The position numbers and the translations under genes are program-made. A model generated the notes under the pieces. It was not told where the DNA came from. It searched no databases and saw only the letters and a program-made list of their open reading frames with translations. Below are positions 47,532 through 58,184 of a stretch of 64,000 nt of DNA, piece after piece. Every line of letters starts with the position of its first letter. Position 1 is the stretch's first letter. This stretch comes from Rhizobium tumorigenes (GTDB lineage: Bacteria > Pseudomonadota > Alphaproteobacteria > Rhizobiales > Rhizobiaceae): NCBI RefSeq assembly GCF_003240565.2, contig NZ_CP117255.1, forward strand, positions 1,240,001-1,304,000. The letters run 5' to 3'.

Positions 47532-49055
47532 ATGGCTCACGATTTCGAGAACATTCTCGCGGCCACCGATTTCTGCAAATATTTCCCCGGCTCAACCGCC
47601 CTCGATCACGTCAATTTCACATTGCGACGCGGCGAAGTGCATGCGCTGCTCGGCGAAAACGGCGCAGGCAAATCCACGTTGATCAAATGCATGACCGGCG
47701 CTTACCGTCCCGATGCCGGCACCCTCGTTCTCGATGGCGCTGAAATCCAGCCGCACGACACGCTGTCGGCGCAAAAGCTCGGGATCGGAACCGTGTATCA
47801 GGAAGTCAACCTGCTGCCCAACCTGAGCGTCGCCGAAAACCTGTTTCTGGGGCGTCAACCGCGCAAGTTCGGCATGGTCAGCACCCGCAAGATGAACGAG
47901 CAGGCCCGCACGCTGCTGGCGCAATACGGCATTGATCTCGATGTCGGCCGGCAGCTCGACCGCTTCTCGGTCGCCATCCAGCAGGTCATCGCCATTGCCC
48001 GCGCCGTCGATCTTTCCGGCAAGGTGTTGATCCTCGACGAGCCGACCGCCAGTCTCGACACCCAGGAAGTCGCGATGCTTTTCGGCATCATCAAGAACCT
48101 GAGGACTCGTGGCCTAGGCATTATATTCATTACGCATTTTCTCGAACAGGTCTTCGAGATCAGCGACCGCATCACTGTTCTTCGCAACGGCAAGCTGGTC
48201 GGTACACGTGACCGCGAGGGACTGGAGCGCCAGGCGCTGATCGAGATGATGCTTGGCCGTGAGCTGGCCGCAGCCGAGGCTGCCGTCCGGATGGATCAGG
48301 ACGCTGCCGGGCCGGTCAAGTTCCAGTTCAGGAATTTTGGCAAGCGCGGCAAGATCATGCCGTTCGATCTCGATGTTCGCGCCGGCGAAGTGGTCGGCGT
48401 TGCCGGCCTGCTCGGCTCTGGCCGGACGGAGACGGCGGAGGTCATGTTCGGCGTCGAACGGGCCGATAGCGGCGAGGCAACTTCAGACGGCAAGCCCTTG
48501 GCGCTGTCCACGCCACGCGCTGCCATCAAGAGCGGCTTCGGCTTTTGCCCGGAAGACCGCAAGACCGATGGCATCATCGGCGACCTGTCGATCCGCGAAA
48601 ATATCGTCGTGGCGCTGCAGGCACGTCGCGGCTGGGCGCGGCCTCTGGCGCGCAGCGAACAGAACGCCATCGCCGACCGCTACATCAAGGCCCTCGATAT
48701 CCGCACGACCGACCGCGAAAAGCCCATCCGGCTTCTGTCTGGCGGCAACCAGCAGAAGGCCATCCTTGCCCGTTGGCTGGCGACCAACCCGAGCTTCCTC
48801 ATACTCGACGAGCCGACGCGCGGCATCGATGTAGGCGCGCATGCCGAGATCATCCATCTCATCGAGGATCTCTGCGCCCAAGGTATGTCGCTAATCGTCA
48901 TCTCGTCCGAGCTCGACGAACTCGTCGCCTACAGCTCGCGCGTCGTCGTCTTGCGCGACCGCGAACACATCGCCGAACTGACCGGCGCCGAAATCTCGGC
49001 CAACCGCATCGTCGAGGCAATTGCCGGCACATCCAGCAAAAAGGTGGATGCATGA
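47532..49055 (+). CDS. ytfR: Galactofuranose-type sugar ABC importer, ATP-binding protein
   Basis: 507 residues with two nucleotide-binding domains. The first has Walker A GENGAGKST, the unusual signature FSVAIQQVIAIARA and Walker B VLILDEPTASLD. The second has GLLGSGRTE (degenerate), LSGGNQQKAILARWL and FLILDEPTRGID. The altered first signature closely resembles that of E. coli YtfR, which supports the assignment. The stop overlaps the next start (ATGA). Confidence 0.91.
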   Translation: MAHDFENILAATDFCKYFPGSTALDHVNFTLRRGEVHALLGENGAGKSTLIKCMTGAYRPDAGTLVLDGAEIQPHDTLSAQKLGIGTVYQEVNLLPNLSVAENLFLGRQPRKFGMVSTRKMNEQARTLLAQYGIDLDVGRQLDRFSVAIQQVIAIARAVDLSGKVLILDEPTASLDTQEVAMLFGIIKNLRTRGLGIIFITHFLEQVFEISDRITVLRNGKLVGTRDREGLERQALIEMMLGRELAAAEAAVRMDQDAAGPVKFQFRNFGKRGKIMPFDLDVRAGEVVGVAGLLGSGRTETAEVMFGVERADSGEATSDGKPLALSTPRAAIKSGFGFCPEDRKTDGIIGDLSIRENIVVALQARRGWARPLARSEQNAIADRYIKALDIRTTDREKPIRLLSGGNQQKAILARWLATNPSFLILDEPTRGIDVGAHAEIIHLIEDLCAQGMSLIVISSELDELVAYSSRVVVLRDREHIAELTGAEISANRIVEAIAGTSSKKVDA

Positions 49056-50095
49056 CTTCCGCATTCAAGCCGCTGCTGATCAGGCTGGCTCCGCAGCTGA
49101 TCGCACTCGCTCTCATTCTTCTATTGAATTTCATCATGTTCCCGCAGTTCTTTAATCTGGAAATTCAGAATGAGAGGCTTTACGGAAGCCTGATCGACGT
49201 CCTCAATCGCGGCGCACCGGTGGCGCTGTTGGCAATTGGCATGACGCTGGTGATTGCGACAAAAGGCATCGATCTGTCGGTCGGTGCTGTCATCGCCATC
49301 TGCGGCGCGGTCGCGGCATCCTCGATCGTCTCTGGCAATTCCGTCGGCTACACGCTGGTGCTGGCGCTCGGTACAGGCGTGCTTTGCGGCATCTGGAATG
49401 GCTTCCTCGTGGCCGTCCTCGACATACAGCCGATCATTGCCACCCTGGTGCTGATGGTGGCGGGCCGTGGTATCGCTCAGCTGGTGACCGAAGGCGTCAT
49501 CATGACCTTCAACAATGACGGTCTGATCTTCTTCGGCAGCGGCTCGGTCGCAGCCCTGCCGATGCCGGTCGTCATCTGGATCGTCGCCGGCATCGCCATC
49601 ACGCTGCTGGTGCGTCGGACAGCTCTCGGCATGCTGGTCGAGGCCATCGGCATCAACAGGCGGGCAAGCACGCTGTCGGGCATCCAGACACCGGTGCTGC
49701 TGATGGCTGTCTATGCGCTGAGCGGCCTTTGCGCCTCGGTCGCAGGCGTCGTCGTCGCTGCGGACATCAAGGGTGCCGATGCGAACAACGCCGGCCTCTG
49801 GCTGGAGCTCGATGCGATTCTTGCTGTGGTCGTCGGTGGAAACTCGCTTCTGGGTGGCCGGTTCAGCATCGTCGGCTCGCTGCTGGGCGCCATGATCATC
49901 CAGTCCGTCAATACCGGCATTCTGCTGTCGGGGTTTCCGCCGGAGTTCAATCTGGTGATCAAGGCGGTCATCGTGATCGTCATCCTCGTCATCCAGTCGC
50001 CATCTCTGAAATCCGTCGGTATTTTCTTCACCCGCCGCCCGGAGCGGCAGGTCGATATGCCCAAGCCCGATAGCCAGAGGGAGCCGGCCAAGTGA
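49052..50095 (+). CDS. ytfT: Galactofuranose-type sugar ABC importer, permease 1
   Basis: 347 residues, BPD_transp_2 family, about nine membrane helices: LALILLLNFIMFPQFF, MTLVIATKGIDLSVGAVIAI (the conserved GxDLSxG motif), LDIQPIIATLVLMVAGRGI, and VVVGGNSLLGGRFSIVGSLL. It starts inside the ytfR stop and ends inside the yjfF start (GTGA), so translation is coupled throughout. Confidence 0.91.
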   Translation: MTSAFKPLLIRLAPQLIALALILLLNFIMFPQFFNLEIQNERLYGSLIDVLNRGAPVALLAIGMTLVIATKGIDLSVGAVIAICGAVAASSIVSGNSVGYTLVLALGTGVLCGIWNGFLVAVLDIQPIIATLVLMVAGRGIAQLVTEGVIMTFNNDGLIFFGSGSVAALPMPVVIWIVAGIAITLLVRRTALGMLVEAIGINRRASTLSGIQTPVLLMAVYALSGLCASVAGVVVAADIKGADANNAGLWLELDAILAVVVGGNSLLGGRFSIVGSLLGAMIIQSVNTGILLSGFPPEFNLVIKAVIVIVILVIQSPSLKSVGIFFTRRPERQVDMPKPDSQREPAK

Positions 50096-51060
50096 ACTCA
50101 AAATACCTGCCCTTGCTGGCCACCATCATCATCTTCATCCTGGCCTACGCGCTCTGCGCGGTCCAGTATCCGACCATCCTGTCGACCCGTGTCGTCGGCA
50201 ACCTCTTCACTGACAATGCTTTCCTCGGTATCGCTGCCGTCGGCATGACCTTCGTCATCCTTTCCGGCGGTATCGATCTGTCGATCGGCTCGGTGATCGC
50301 CTTTACCGGCGTGTTTCTGGCAGTCGTGCTGCGCGATACGTCGATCCATCCGCTGGTCGCATTTACGATCGTGCTCGTCATCACCAGCACCTTCGGCGCC
50401 GCGATGGGGGCGACCATCCACTATCTGCAAATGCCGCCCTTCATCGTCACGCTTGCCGGCATGTTTCTGGCCCGCGGCATCGCCTTCGTGGTTTCGATCG
50501 ACAGCATTCCGATCAACAACGACTTCTACACGCAGCTCAGCGATTTCTACCTGCTTCTGCCCGGCGGCGGCAGGTTGACGTGCATCGGATTCATTATGCT
50601 CGTCGTCTTTGCCGTCGGCATGCTGCTCGCCCACCGCACGCGTTTCGGCGCAAACGTCTATGCGCTGGGCGGCGGAGTGCAGACGGCAGCGCTGATGGGC
50701 GTTCCGGTGGCACGCACGACCATTCTGATCTACGCGCTCTCGGGTTTCCTGGCAGGTCTTTCGGGAATCGTCTTCTCGCTCTACACCTCAGCCGGCTATT
50801 CGCTGGCAACGGTCGGGGTGGAGCTGGATGCCATTGCCGCCGTGGTGATCGGCGGCACGTTGCTCACCGGCGGTGCCGGCTTTGTCGGAGGCACGCTGAT
50901 CGGCATCCTCATCCAGGGCCTCATCCAGACCTACATCACCTTCGACGGCACCCTGTCGAGCTGGTGGACCAAGATCCTCATTGGCTTTCTGCTTTTTGCC
51001 TTCATCCTGCTGCAAAAGGGCCTGCTCCTGCTGTCACGCTACAACCGGCGTTTTGCTTGA
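50092..51060 (+). CDS. yjfF: Galactofuranose-type sugar ABC importer, permease 2
   Basis: 322 residues with GMTFVILSGGIDLSIGSVIA, MPPFIVTLAGMFLARGIAF, and AAVVIGGTLLTGGAGFVGGT; same family as YtfT, forming the heterodimeric channel. GTG start overlapping the ytfT stop. The GntR-family regulator follows after 12 nt. Confidence 0.91.
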   Translation: MNSKYLPLLATIIIFILAYALCAVQYPTILSTRVVGNLFTDNAFLGIAAVGMTFVILSGGIDLSIGSVIAFTGVFLAVVLRDTSIHPLVAFTIVLVITSTFGAAMGATIHYLQMPPFIVTLAGMFLARGIAFVVSIDSIPINNDFYTQLSDFYLLLPGGGRLTCIGFIMLVVFAVGMLLAHRTRFGANVYALGGGVQTAALMGVPVARTTILIYALSGFLAGLSGIVFSLYTSAGYSLATVGVELDAIAAVVIGGTLLTGGAGFVGGTLIGILIQGLIQTYITFDGTLSSWWTKILIGFLLFAFILLQKGLLLLSRYNRRFA

Positions 51061-51072
51061 GAGGATAACACG

Positions 51073-51819
51073 TTGCGCAGCCGTTTGATCGAGAGACAAC
51101 AGCCGAACGGCAAATCGCGGAATAGCCATTCCCAGGTGGTCGACGATCTCGGCAAGGCCATTGTCGGTGGCTCGTTTGCAGTCGGCGAAATCCTGCCCGG
51201 CGATGGCGATCTGCTGCAGCGCTTCAAGGTGTCGCGCACCGTACTGCGGGAAAGCATGAAGACTCTCGCGGCCAAGGGGCTGGTCGTGCCGCGCGCGCGC
51301 GTCGGCACCAAGGTCACCGAGAAGATCCACTGGAACATGTTCGACAGCGAGGTGCTGACCTGGCATTTCGACAGCGGCGTCAATCGTGAATTCCTGTTGC
51401 ATCTCTACGATATACGGCTTGCTTTTGAACCTTTTGCTGCAGGTCTTGTTGCCGAGCGCGCCGTCGAGTCGGAGATCGAGGATCTGCGGCTGCTGGCAAC
51501 CGAGATGGCAGCCACGAACCACACGAGAGACAGTCTCGCCGTCGCCGACCTCAAGTTCCACATGGCCATCGCCGATATCTCCCACAACCCCTTCATGCGG
51601 ACGCTCGGAAGCCTGATCGAGGCTGCGCTGGTCGGAATGTTCCGTATGAGCACGCCGCCTTCGAGCGAGGGCTTCAGCAACATTTCAGTCACCCACATGC
51701 AGATCGTCGATGCTATCAGCGCCCGCGATGTAAAGGCGGCCCGCGCGGCCATGGAGTATGTCATTCTCGATGGTCGCGGCCATGTGCTGGAGGCTTTCGA
51801 GGCGTTGCGCAAACCCTGA
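51073..51819 (+). CDS. GntR-family (FadR/FCD) transcriptional regulator of the sugar importer
   Basis: 248 residues: an N-terminal winged HTH (SQVVDDLGKAIVGGSFAVGE, then FKVSRTVLRESMKTLAAKGL) and a C-terminal FCD ligand domain with the metal-site His in DLKFHMAIADISHNPF and in VTHMQIVDAI. This subfamily responds to sugar acids or related metabolites. TTG start at 51073 with a GAGAGGA site; no earlier ATG. Last gene of the ytf operon, so probably its own regulator. Confidence 0.9.
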   Translation: MRSRLIERQQPNGKSRNSHSQVVDDLGKAIVGGSFAVGEILPGDGDLLQRFKVSRTVLRESMKTLAAKGLVVPRARVGTKVTEKIHWNMFDSEVLTWHFDSGVNREFLLHLYDIRLAFEPFAAGLVAERAVESEIEDLRLLATEMAATNHTRDSLAVADLKFHMAIADISHNPFMRTLGSLIEAALVGMFRMSTPPSSEGFSNISVTHMQIVDAISARDVKAARAAMEYVILDGRGHVLEAFEALRKP

Positions 51820-51917
51820 TCGGCGATCGCTTTTTGCTCTTGGTGCCGCTCCGGTCTAGCTGCTATGAGACGCCCAAGCGGTGTTGACCGCACCAGATCC
51901 AGTCGCCGGAGCTCGCC

Positions 51918-53279
51918 ATGGAACGCACCTGCCTTGCCGTCATTCTTGCTGCCGGCGACAGCACACGCATGAAGTCGTCGATGTCCAAGGTGCTGCATCC
52001 CATCGCCGGCCGCCCGATGATCGCCCATGTGATGGAGGCCATCGCCAGGACCGATATTGGAGCGACAGCGCTGGTCGTCGGGCGCGATGCCGAGGCTGTC
52101 ACCCGGGCAGCCCGGCGCGACGGCATGGAGATCCAGGCTTTCCTCCAGAAGGAGCGACGCGGAACCGGCCACGCTGTGCTGGCCGCGAAGGAGGCGATTG
52201 CATCCGGCTACGACGATATCCTGATTGCCTATGGCGACGTCCCGCTGATCACCGATGGACCGCTCCGGGCAGCGCGGGCAGGGCTTGCTGCCGGCAACGA
52301 TGTTGTCGTGATTGGCTTTCACACCGACAAGCCGAGCGGTTACGGCAGGCTTCTGGTCAGGGACGACGAGTTGATCGCGATCCGCGAGGAGAAGGACGCG
52401 TCCGATGAAGAGCGCGCCGTGACCTGGTGCAACAGCGGCCTGATGGCGATCAACGGTGCCAAGGCGCTGGACCTGCTGTCGCGCATCACCAATGAAAATG
52501 CCAAGGGCGAATATTATCTGACCGACCTTGTCGAGATCGCCCGTTCCGAGGGCGGCCGCGTCGTTGCCGTCGATGCACCCGAATCGGAAGTCATTGGTTG
52601 CAACAATCGCGCCGAACTGGCCGTCATCGAGCACCTCTGGCAACAGCGACGCCGCTACGAGGTCATGCTGTCGGGCGTGACGATGATCGCCCCGGAAACC
52701 GTGTATCTCGCCTACGACACGATCATCGGCCCGGATGCGCTGATCGAGCCGAATGTCGTCTTCGGCCCCGGTACTGTCGTCGAGGGTGGGGCGGTGATCC
52801 ACGCTTTTTCCCATGTTGAAGGTGCCCGTATCAGCGAGGGCGCGAGTGTCGGACCGTTTGCGCGCCTGCGTCCCGGCGCCGATCTGGCGGCAGGCGTAAA
52901 GGTCGGCAATTTCGTCGAGATCAAGAACGCGAAGATCGGCGAGGGCGCCAAGGTCAGCCATCTCACCTATCTCGGCGATGCCACCGTTGGGGCTGACAGC
53001 AACATCGGCGCAGGCACCGTGACCTGCAATTACGATGGCATCAACAAGCACCACACGACTATCGGCGCCGGCAGCTTCATCGGCTCGAACTCGTCCCTCG
53101 TCGCCCCGGTCACCATCGGCGATGGCGCCTATGTGGCATCCGGCAGCGTGATCACTGCCGATGTGCCGGCCGACGCCCTGGCGCTCGGACGCGCGCGGCA
53201 GGAGATCAAGCCGGAGCGAGCGCGGCTGATCCGCGAACGGTCGCGCGCGCTGAAGGCGGCAAGGTCGGCAAAATCCTGA
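51918..53279 (+). CDS. glmU: Bifunctional GlmU (GlcN-1-P acetyltransferase / GlcNAc-1-P uridyltransferase)
   Basis: Makes UDP-GlcNAc for peptidoglycan and lipid A. The 453 residues comprise an N-terminal nucleotidyltransferase ([32 protein letters not shown]) and a C-terminal left-handed beta-helix (hexapeptide repeats such as [55 protein letters not shown]). Adjacent to glmS, which supplies GlcN-6-P: the same pathway in order. Confidence 0.97.
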   Translation: MERTCLAVILAAGDSTRMKSSMSKVLHPIAGRPMIAHVMEAIARTDIGATALVVGRDAEAVTRAARRDGMEIQAFLQKERRGTGHAVLAAKEAIASGYDDILIAYGDVPLITDGPLRAARAGLAAGNDVVVIGFHTDKPSGYGRLLVRDDELIAIREEKDASDEERAVTWCNSGLMAINGAKALDLLSRITNENAKGEYYLTDLVEIARSEGGRVVAVDAPESEVIGCNNRAELAVIEHLWQQRRRYEVMLSGVTMIAPETVYLAYDTIIGPDALIEPNVVFGPGTVVEGGAVIHAFSHVEGARISEGASVGPFARLRPGADLAAGVKVGNFVEIKNAKIGEGAKVSHLTYLGDATVGADSNIGAGTVTCNYDGINKHHTTIGAGSFIGSNSSLVAPVTIGDGAYVASGSVITADVPADALALGRARQEIKPERARLIRERSRALKAARSAKS

Positions 53280-53387
53280 AAATCGGCTGCGTAACGGTCG
53301 GAAATTCAATGTGACCGCCGGTCCGATTGAGTAACCCCGAAGAACCGCTAGAAGTCGTTGCATCGAAGAGTTGAGACGGAGAAGTTC

Positions 53388-55214
53388 ATGTGCGGCATTG
53401 TCGGTATCGTAGGAGCCAAGCCTGTGGCCGTCCGTTTGGTCGATGCGCTGAAGCGTCTCGAATATCGCGGCTACGATTCGGCCGGCGTCGCCACCATCCA
53501 TGACGGCATTCTCGAGCGCCGCCGCGCCGAAGGAAAGCTGTTCAATCTCGAAAGCCTGCTCGACCGCGAGCCGCTGGAAGGACCGATCGGCATTGCCCAT
53601 ACGCGGTGGGCGACCCACGGCGTTCCGAACGAAACCAATGCCCATCCGCATTTCGTCGACGGCGTCGCTGTCGTCCACAACGGCATCATCGAGAACTTTT
53701 CCGAGTTGCGCGAAGAGCTGAAAGGCGAGGGCGCCGTCTTCGTAACCCAGACCGACACGGAGGTGGTTGCCCATCTGTTGGCGAAGGCTATCCGGGAAGG
53801 CCTGGCACCGCAGGAAGCAATGCTCCGCATGCTCAACCGCGTCACCGGCGCATACGCGCTGGTGGTGATGTTCAAGGATCACCCCGATGTGCTGATGGCT
53901 GCCCGCTCCGGCCCGCCGCTTGCCATCGGCTATGGCCGCGGCGAGATGTTCCTAGGCTCGGACGCCATCGCGCTGTCGCCGTTCACCAACGATATCGCCT
54001 ATCTCGTCGATGGCGACTTCGCCATCGTGACGCGCGAGACTGCCGAGATATTCGATTTTGCCGGCAAGCCGGTCCAGCGTGCCCGGCAGATTTCGCAAGC
54101 GACCGCCTTCGTCGTCGACAAGGGCAATCACCGACATTTCATGGAAAAGGAAATCTATGAACAACCGGAAGTCATCTCCCATGCGCTGGGCCAGTATGTC
54201 GACTTTGCCAGCAACCGCATCAATGCCAATGCGTCGGCGATCGATTTCAGCAATGTGACCGGCCTTGCGGTATCTGCCTGCGGCACTGCATTTCTTGCAG
54301 GCCTGATCGGGAAATACTGGTTCGAGCGCTATGCGCGCCTTCCAGTCGAAATCGATGTCGCATCCGAGTTCCGTTACCGCGAGATGCCACTTTTGCCGAG
54401 CCAGGCAGCCCTCTTCATTTCGCAGTCCGGCGAGACGGCAGATACGCTGGCTTCGCTCCGCTACTGCAAGGAAAACGGCCTGAAGATCGGCGCTATCGTC
54501 AACGTCTGCGAATCGACAATTGCCCGTGAATCCGATGCCGTCTTCCCGATCATGGCGGGCCCCGAGATCGGCGTCGCTTCGACCAAGGCCTTCACCTGCC
54601 AGCTCGCCGTCCTGGCGGCGCTGGCAATTGGAGCCGGTCGCGCGCGCGGGACTGTCAGCGCCGAGGAGGAGGTAACCCTGGTCCGCCATCTGGCAGAGAT
54701 GCCGCGCATTATGAGCCGGGTGTTGAACCTGATCCAGCCGCAGATGGAAAGCCTTGCCCGCGAAATCGCCAAGTTCAAGGACGTGCTCTATCTCGGCCGC
54801 GGCACAAGCTACCCGCTGGCTATGGAAGGCGCGCTGAAACTGAAGGAAATTTCATACATTCACGCCGAAGGCTATGCGGCAGGCGAGCTTAAGCACGGTC
54901 CGATTGCCTTGATCGACGAAAACATGCCGGTCATCGTCATCGCGCCCTACGATCGCTTCTTCGAAAAGACCATTTCGAACATGCAGGAGGTTGCCGCACG
55001 CGGCGGGCGCATTATCTTCATCACCGACGAGGCAGGCGCTGCGGCATCGAACCTGCCGACCATGGCGACTATCGTCCTGCCGGTCGTCGATGAAATCATT
55101 GCACCGATGATCTTTTCCATGCCAATCCAGTTGCTTGCCTATCACACCGCCGTCTTCATGGGCACCGACGTCGATCAGCCGCGCAATCTGGCCAAATCGG
55201 TCACGGTTGAGTGA
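53388..55214 (+). CDS. glmS: Glucosamine-6-phosphate synthase (glutamine-hydrolysing)
   Basis: Converts fructose-6-P and glutamine into GlcN-6-P. The 608 residues begin MCGIVGIVG, so the catalytic Cys becomes residue 1 after Met removal. The glutaminase half has RGYDSAGVATIHDG and HTRWATHGVPNETNAHPH; the isomerase half has two SIS domains (SACGTAFLAG, SQSGETADTLASL, LGRGTSYPLAMEGALKLKEI) and the terminal DQPRNLAKSVTVE. The ATG at 53388 is dictated by the Cys. No glmS ribozyme is visible upstream. Confidence 0.97.
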   Translation: MCGIVGIVGAKPVAVRLVDALKRLEYRGYDSAGVATIHDGILERRRAEGKLFNLESLLDREPLEGPIGIAHTRWATHGVPNETNAHPHFVDGVAVVHNGIIENFSELREELKGEGAVFVTQTDTEVVAHLLAKAIREGLAPQEAMLRMLNRVTGAYALVVMFKDHPDVLMAARSGPPLAIGYGRGEMFLGSDAIALSPFTNDIAYLVDGDFAIVTRETAEIFDFAGKPVQRARQISQATAFVVDKGNHRHFMEKEIYEQPEVISHALGQYVDFASNRINANASAIDFSNVTGLAVSACGTAFLAGLIGKYWFERYARLPVEIDVASEFRYREMPLLPSQAALFISQSGETADTLASLRYCKENGLKIGAIVNVCESTIARESDAVFPIMAGPEIGVASTKAFTCQLAVLAALAIGAGRARGTVSAEEEVTLVRHLAEMPRIMSRVLNLIQPQMESLAREIAKFKDVLYLGRGTSYPLAMEGALKLKEISYIHAEGYAAGELKHGPIALIDENMPVIVIAPYDRFFEKTISNMQEVAARGGRIIFITDEAGAAASNLPTMATIVLPVVDEIIAPMIFSMPIQLLAYHTAVFMGTDVDQPRNLAKSVTVE

Positions 55215-55379
55215 TCCGAAGCACTATGCTGTCGATTGCGGTGTCCTGATACATTAACGGCTTGGTGGCAAGCGATGCCGCGGGTTGTGCGCCGCAGCAA
55301 CTTCTGGCAATTTCAACTCTGTCGGCGATGGGGATTTTGCTGACGAGGCGGCAGGCTGAACGGAGTTCAGAAAAGACAG

Positions 55380-56126
55380 ATGGCGGAAAATCCCGAAAAG
55401 ACGACGACGCGACTGTCTGTCGCGGCACGCATCCGCAACAATTTTCTGACGGGGCTCATCATCTGCGCGCCGATCGCCATTACGTTGTGGCTGACTTGGT
55501 CCGTCGTCCACTGGGCTGACAGCTGGGTTGAACCCTACATTCCCGCCCGCTACGACCCCGAAAGCTACCTGAACTTTGCTGTCCCCGGAACCGGGCTCGT
55601 CATGGCGATGATCTTCATCACCATCATCGGCTTTCTCGGCAAGAACCTGATCGGCCAGAGCATCGTTCAGTTCGGCGAGTCCCTGGTGCGCCGGGTGCCG
55701 CTGGTCCGCACCATCTACAAGAGCCTGAAGCAGATCTTCGAGACGGTGCTGAAGGAGAAGAGCAATTCCTTCAAGCAGGTCGGGCTGATCGAATATCCGA
55801 GCCCGGGCCTCTGGTCGCTTGTCTTCGTCGCCACAGATGCCAAGGGCGAGATTGCATCCAAGTTCAACGCAATGGGCATGGACATGGTCAGCGTCTTCCT
55901 GCCACCGACGCCAGTTCCGACCGCAGGCTTCCTGGTGTTCGTGCCGCGCGAAAAAATCGTCATTCTCGACATGAGCCCGGAGGACGGAGCGAGGCTGCTC
56001 ATTTCGGGTGGACTGGTGACGCCGGATCACGTCGATGCTTTGCCCACATCGGAACTCCACACGGCGTACAAGGCAAAGCGCCTAGCCCGCGCGGAGAAAG
56101 CGGATCGCCTCATCACGCCGGAATAG
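55380..56126 (+). CDS. DUF502 membrane protein
   Basis: 248 residues with two N-terminal membrane helices (TGLIICAPIAITLWLTWSVV; GLVMAMIFITIIGFLGK) and a soluble domain (VRRVPLVRTIYKSLKQIFET, GFLVFVPREKIVILDMSPED). The family is widespread in Proteobacteria with no established function. The last 45 bp overlap the convergent recG. Confidence 0.88.
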   Translation: MAENPEKTTTRLSVAARIRNNFLTGLIICAPIAITLWLTWSVVHWADSWVEPYIPARYDPESYLNFAVPGTGLVMAMIFITIIGFLGKNLIGQSIVQFGESLVRRVPLVRTIYKSLKQIFETVLKEKSNSFKQVGLIEYPSPGLWSLVFVATDAKGEIASKFNAMGMDMVSVFLPPTPVPTAGFLVFVPREKIVILDMSPEDGARLLISGGLVTPDHVDALPTSELHTAYKAKRLARAEKADRLITPE

Positions 56127-58184
56127 ATAGAGCAGCGTCCTGACGGCCTGGCCGCGATCGCTGACGAGATCTGCGTCCCTCTCGATGAGATAGGCGGCGT
56201 CTTTCCGGGCAATTTCCAGAAGATCGGCATGGGCTTCGATGCTGGCGATGCGAAAGCCCGGGGTGCCCGACTGACGGGTGCCCAGAAGCTCGCCCTCGCC
56301 GCGCAATTTCAGGTCTTCCTCGGCGATGCGAAAACCGTCCTCGGTGTCGCGCATGATCGATAGCCGCGCATGGCCGGTTTCGCTGAGCGGTCCCTTGTAG
56401 AGAAGGATGCAGCTCGACGCCTCATCGCCGCGTCCGACACGACCGCGCAACTGGTGCAACTGCGCCAGGCCGAAGCGCTCTGCGTGCTCGATGACCATGA
56501 TCGTCGCATCCGGTACGTCGACGCCGACTTCCACCACAGTGGTGGCCACCAGCAGCCTGGTATCGCCGTTCTTGAAAGCCTGCATCGCGGCATCCTTTTC
56601 CGGCCCGCTCATCCGCCCGTGGATGAGCCCGACCTTGGGCCCGAAGAAATGGGCAAGCGTCTCGAAGCGTTCCTCGACCGACATCAGGTCGGATTGCTCG
56701 GACTCTTCCACCAGCGGGCAGATCCAGTAGGCCTTCTTGCCATCGGCAAGGGCGCTGCGCAGCCGCTGGACGATATCGCCGACGCGTTCCGTGGGAACGG
56801 TCACGGTATGGATCGGCTTGCGGCCGGCCGGCTTTTCCGTCAGCTTCGAGACATCCATATCGCCGAAGGCGGCCAGTACCAGCGTTCTGGGGATCGGCGT
56901 CGCCGTCATCACCAGCATATGCGGTGAGACCCCCTTGGCCGTCAGGCGCAGCCGCTGGTGGACGCCGAACCGGTGCTGCTCATCGACGACAGCCAGCATC
57001 AGGTTTGCATAGGAGACGCTGTCCTGGAACAGCGCATGGGTGCCGATGACGATCTTGGCCTGACCGGACGCAATGCGCTCGAGAATGCCGTCGCGCTCCT
57101 TGCCCTTCGTGCGGCCTGTGAGGACTTCGATAGAAAGTCCTGCAACGGCAGCGAATTTTGAGATCGTGCTATAGTGCTGGCGGGCGAGGATTTCCGTTGG
57201 CGCCATCAGCACCGCCTGTCCGCCGTTCTCGATCACAGCGGCAATCGCCATCAATGCCACCAGCGTCTTGCCGGCACCTACATCCCCCTGCAGCAGGCGC
57301 AGCATGCGGTCGCTGCCCGCCATGTCCTTCAGGACGTCGGCGATTGCAGCCGTCTGGCTGCCGGTCAGCGAGAAAGGCAGCGCGCCAAGAATCCGGCTGC
57401 TGATCTTACCGGTCGCATGAACGGGCTGGCCCGGCACGCGTCGCAGCCTCTGGCGAACGAGCGCCAGAGACAACTGGCCGGCCAGGAACTCGTCATAGGC
57501 GAGGCGGCGGCGGGCAGGTGCCTGCGGGTCGATGTCTTTCGCATCGCGCGGATCGTGCAGCATCCGGAAGCTCGTCGCGAAATCGGAAAAGCCCTGCTTC
57601 GTCACCAGCGCTGCGTCGTCCCATTCCGGCATATCCGGCATGCGCAGCAGTGCCGCCTCGATCGCCTTGCGGACGGTGCGCAACGTCAGGCCGGCGGTCA
57701 GCGGGTAGACGGGCTCCACCAGCGGCAGCGTCTCGCCTTCGCTTTCGCGCACGATGTAATCCGGATGCACCATCGACGGACGGCCGTTGAACCAGTCGAC
57801 CTTGCCGCTGACGGTGACGGTCTCGCCGAGCGGCAGCTGCTTTTCCAGCCACTGTGCCTTGCCCCGGAAGAAGACGAGGCCGAGTTCGCCGGTCTCGTCG
57901 TGCAGGAACACGCGGTACGGCTGGCTGGTGCGCGGCGGCGGAGCCTGATGGCGGTCGACCCGGCCGGTGATGGTGACGATGGTCCCCTGTGGCGCCCGTG
58001 CGATTCCCGGCTGCTCGCGCCGGTCGACGATCGACGAGGGGGCATGGAACAGCAGGTCGACGACCCTGGTGTCCTCAAGATTTTCGCGGCCAAGCAGCTT
58101 CACCAGCAGGTCGGCCACTTTTGGCCCGACGCCCGGCAGCGAGGAAATGGAAGCAAACAGCGGATCGAGAATGGCAGGGCGCAT
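56082..58184 (-). CDS. recG: ATP-dependent DNA helicase RecG
   Basis: Remodels stalled replication forks and D-loops. The 700 residues comprise an N-terminal wedge domain with OB fold (MRPAILDPLFASISSLPGVG; IVTITGRVDRHQ), helicase motifs GDVGAGKTLVALMAI (I), DEQHRFGVHQR (II), TATPIPRTL (III), RGRVGRGDEASS (VI), and the TRG-like RGEGELLGTRQSG. The ATG at 58184 gives the family N-terminus; the frame is open upstream but not conserved. Divergent from sdhE, and its 3' end overlaps DUF502. Confidence 0.96.
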   Translation of the reverse strand: MRPAILDPLFASISSLPGVGPKVADLLVKLLGRENLEDTRVVDLLFHAPSSIVDRREQPGIARAPQGTIVTITGRVDRHQAPPPRTSQPYRVFLHDETGELGLVFFRGKAQWLEKQLPLGETVTVSGKVDWFNGRPSMVHPDYIVRESEGETLPLVEPVYPLTAGLTLRTVRKAIEAALLRMPDMPEWDDAALVTKQGFSDFATSFRMLHDPRDAKDIDPQAPARRRLAYDEFLAGQLSLALVRQRLRRVPGQPVHATGKISSRILGALPFSLTGSQTAAIADVLKDMAGSDRMLRLLQGDVGAGKTLVALMAIAAVIENGGQAVLMAPTEILARQHYSTISKFAAVAGLSIEVLTGRTKGKERDGILERIASGQAKIVIGTHALFQDSVSYANLMLAVVDEQHRFGVHQRLRLTAKGVSPHMLVMTATPIPRTLVLAAFGDMDVSKLTEKPAGRKPIHTVTVPTERVGDIVQRLRSALADGKKAYWICPLVEESEQSDLMSVEERFETLAHFFGPKVGLIHGRMSGPEKDAAMQAFKNGDTRLLVATTVVEVGVDVPDATIMVIEHAERFGLAQLHQLRGRVGRGDEASSCILLYKGPLSETGHARLSIMRDTEDGFRIAEEDLKLRGEGELLGTRQSGTPGFRIASIEAHADLLEIARKDAAYLIERDADLVSDRGQAVRTLLYLFRRDEAIRFLRAG

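Noticed and set aside
53280..53387. glmS ribozyme upstream of glmS
   Set aside because: The 108-bp gap is too short and no ribozyme core is visible; the ribozyme is a Gram-positive feature.
51405..53882. Long minus-strand open frame opposite the GntR gene, glmU and glmS
   Set aside because: Antisense shadow of GC-rich genes; no conserved motif or ribosome site.
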